DNA of 28,331 bases from the IMG/VR virus record IMGVR_UViG_3300031660_000037, positions 1 through 28,331 of that record, one strand, 5' to 3'. The translations under genes and the position numbers were made by a program. The stretch comes from a virus. The number at the start of each line of letters is the position of its first letter. Positions within the stretch are counted from its first letter, which is position 1. Positions 26,848-28,331 of this stretch are shown here, piece after piece. Below the pieces are notes generated by a model, which saw only the letters and a program-made list of their open reading frames with translations, had not been told where the DNA came from and made no database searches.

Positions 26848-27879
26848 CTATGAGAGTGCGCGTAATACTTTAGAACCGATATCGCCAGTGCTTAGGTGCG
26901 CGTATTTTTGAGTCATTATTGGAGAGGCATGTCCTAACATCGTCTGGACTTCGTAAAGGGTACAACCGGCCCTAATAAGCCGTGTAGCGTAGGTGTCCCT
27001 ACAACTATGTCCCACAAATTTACCCAGCTTAGCAACGATCTCAGGCGTGTTTAAACCGGCCCGACCAGCGGCTAGTATGAGTGCTTTTGTTGCTGTTGTT
27101 CTATGCGTTCCTATCTTGGTTTTATGTGGAAACACATAGGCAGATATGGAGGTCTCTTCTCGCCTCTCTAGGACCTCTAGGAGACGTTTAGTGATAGGTA
27201 GTAGCGAACGTATCCCCGTCTTACCTCTGTACGTTACAAGGCACTCTACGCCGTTCTCTGAGGTCCTATCAGTCCACATAGTGGCTACAGCTTCAGAGAT
27301 CCTCATTCCTGTATCCAGAAGGAAGACAGTAAGGTCCTTAAGATCCTGTTCCTTCATAGCATCGAGGAGCTTCTCCTCCTCACCATCATTAAGGTGTCTA
27401 AATTTAGCTACCGTCTTCAGCTTCTTAACTTTAAATGGTGGCTCTAGAATCTCCCAGACATCAGCGCGGTTACGCATGGTCGTGAGGGCCGTTGTAATAT
27501 GGTTAATTGAGGCAGGCTTCAGGGTCTCTGATTTGAGTTTCTGTAGCTTAATAATGTCCCTGCTGGTTAGGGTTTCGAAGGGCACATCAGGACTCCATAT
27601 AGAGCCGTCTAAGAGGTGTAGGACATTGAACTTAGCGTTGGCATAGGTAGCCTTCTCTTTATGACTCTGGTCATCCAAGTACGCCGCACAGGCATCGAAT
27701 AGAGACATACTTCTGCTCTTACCATAGTTCGATGAATCATTAATGACCTGTTGCTGGTAGGTTGCAATCTGTATCGCTTCCCGTTTTAGAGAAGTCTTTG
27801 AACTGAATCTCTTCTTTCCATTAGGCGTGGAGAGTTCGATCTGCCAGATGTCAGACCCGTTACGCTTATATACTCTCAA
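26848..27879 (-). CDS. int: Tyrosine recombinase integrase
   Basis: A 343-aa site-specific recombinase. It has an N-terminal arm-binding part (MRVYKRNGSDIWQIELSTPNGKKRFSSKTS), then a SAM-like core-binding domain (about 58-145). The catalytic domain has Arg193 in LLDTGMRISEAV, Lys near 221, His291 and Arg294 in GHSCRDTYATRLI, His317 in MLGHASPIMTQKYAHLS and nucleophile Tyr326: the full set. It starts at TTG (27879), sharing TTGA with the stop of the XRE gene, with no ribosome binding site of its own, so it must be translationally coupled. attP lies about 0.66 kb downstream. Confidence 0.95.
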   Translation of the reverse strand: MRVYKRNGSDIWQIELSTPNGKKRFSSKTSLKREAIQIATYQQQVINDSSNYGKSRSMSLFDACAAYLDDQSHKEKATYANAKFNVLHLLDGSIWSPDVPFETLTSRDIIKLQKLKSETLKPASINHITTALTTMRNRADVWEILEPPFKVKKLKTVAKFRHLNDGEEEKLLDAMKEQDLKDLTVFLLDTGMRISEAVATMWTDRTSENGVECLVTYRGKTGIRSLLPITKRLLEVLERREETSISAYVFPHKTKIGTHRTTATKALILAAGRAGLNTPEIVAKLGKFVGHSCRDTYATRLIRAGCTLYEVQTMLGHASPIMTQKYAHLSTGDIGSKVLRALS

Positions 27880-28196
27880 TTAAGGAGATCTAGCATTTCT
27901 ATCTTAGTATTTCCCCATAAGGCTTTATAGGTATGCGGATCGTAATACTGCATTAACTTCCTGACGAACTTCTCAGGATCTACGCCTAGAACTTTCGCGT
28001 AGGGAATGTAAGTGTCCGGCGGTATTCGCGCCGTACCAGCTTCCATCTGAGCTATCATTGTGTAATAGTTCATTTTAAGAGCCACAGCCACTTCACGTTG
28101 TGTAAGCCCTGCATGTGTTCGTAGTGCCTTAATGAACAAACCGCCTTCTTTGCGGAGTGCTAGATTCTCCTCGGTTCGTGCCCCTTGCTTATTCAT
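27876..28196 (-). CDS. XRE-family helix-turn-helix regulator, 106 aa
   Basis: Residues 20-72 have the classic HTH_3 form: FIKALRTHAGLTQREVAVALKMNYYTMIAQMEAGTARIPPDTYIPYAKVLGVDPEKFV, with the LTQREVA turn and IAQMEAGTARIP recognition region. There is no protease-type C-terminal domain as in lambda CI, so induction by RecA cleavage is not expected. It is in an operon with the integrase, sharing 4 bp. It is the best candidate for the lysogeny repressor or a Cro-like protein. Confidence 0.9.
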   Translation of the reverse strand: MNKQGARTEENLALRKEGGLFIKALRTHAGLTQREVAVALKMNYYTMIAQMEAGTARIPPDTYIPYAKVLGVDPEKFVRKLMQYYDPHTYKALWGNTKIEMLDLLN

Positions 28197-28231
28197 GCGT
28201 ATCCCCTAGTTATAGAATCATTAGTATTGTA

Positions 28232-28260
28232 AAGATAAGTTATAATCTCACTGTTGTCAA
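28232..28260 (-). promoter_or_regulatory. Sigma70-like promoter of the regulator-integrase operon
   Basis: -35 TTGACA (28260-28255), 17-bp spacer, -10 TATCTT (28237-28232). A TATAAT on the opposite strand (28241-28246) lies in the spacer but lacks a good -35. Confidence 0.55.
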
Positions 28261-28300
28261 GTGCTAACTTTAGAGGCTATGAATACTTTTAGTGTAATGC

Positions 28301-28328
28301 AAAAAAACCCCACCGGTTAAAGTGGGGT
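28301..28328 (-). terminator. Intrinsic terminator at the right edge
   Basis: Minus strand ACCCCAC, 8-base loop, GTGGGGT, then TTTTTTT. It must end a leftward transcript coming from beyond the window (probably the late tail or lysis genes) and insulates the regulator-integrase operon. Confidence 0.9.
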
Positions 28329-28331
28329 TAA

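Noticed and set aside
27146-27646. A 166-codon plus-strand ORF
   Set aside because: It lies antisense within the integrase, has no ribosome binding site and a low-complexity Ser/Arg-rich product; a shadow of the real gene.
1-28331. CRISPR arrays, insertion sequences, toxin-antitoxin pairs
   Set aside because: No regularly spaced repeats, transposase motifs or recognisable toxin-antitoxin gene pairs were seen on either strand.

Overview
The window is a piece of a temperate, tailed double-stranded DNA phage, or a prophage or circularly permuted phage contig. Every convincing gene is read leftward on the minus strand. Replication genes are T7-like (single-subunit RNA polymerase, gp4-type primase-helicase, gp2.5-type SSB, family A DNA polymerase, gp6-type exonuclease). 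Head and packaging genes are HK97-like (HNH endonuclease, P27-type TerS, TerL, portal, protease, capsid). A phage regulator, a tyrosine integrase and a 45-bp tRNA-Asn 3'-half that looks like attP mark it as temperate. Xp10 is a known precedent for joining a T7-like RNA polymerase to siphovirus-type structural genes. The tRNA half with encoded CCA and the cobalamin-dependent ribonucleotide reductase fit a gammaproteobacterial, perhaps marine, host, but the host is inference.

Layout from right to left, in transcription order. A terminator at 28.3 kb closes an upstream unit outside the window. Next come an XRE regulator and integrase (28.2-26.8 kb), two small unknown genes, and the putative attP with a perfect 22-bp palindrome (26.2 kb). 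The RNA polymerase gene (25.9-23.4 kb) is followed by about a dozen small unknown early genes (23.3-20.5 kb), served by sigma70-like promoters with a constant 16-bp spacer. A terminator at 20.45 kb is followed by two copies of a 27-28 bp repeat whose initiating GAAGRG resembles an SP6 promoter start; these are probably promoters for the phage polymerase. They lead into SSB, RusA, small proteins, an HNH endonuclease, primase-helicase, class II ribonucleotide reductase, DNA methyltransferase, DNA polymerase and exonuclease (20.2-10.3 kb). A third copy at 10.27 kb precedes a short leader with a terminator, then dNMP kinase, two HNH endonucleases, a 525-bp non-coding region that probably holds the packaging site, and TerS. 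A cassette of five small genes, two of them behind copies of a 96-bp promoter repeat, separates TerS from TerL. Portal, protease and capsid follow, then a terminator and three small genes running off the left edge.

The inferred programme is T7-like. Host polymerase reads the polymerase and early genes, and the phage polymerase then reads replication and packaging/head genes. The XRE protein and dyad sequences at several sigma70 promoters are candidates for lysogeny control. The most unusual items are the SP6-like promoter set, a second diverged ribonucleotide reductase C-terminal tail just after the intact gene, the attP with its own plus-strand promoter-like and terminator-like elements, the duplicated promoter cassette inside the packaging module, and a short motif (ACAGTAAC) that recurs at gene boundaries. 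Tail and lysis genes are not in the window.
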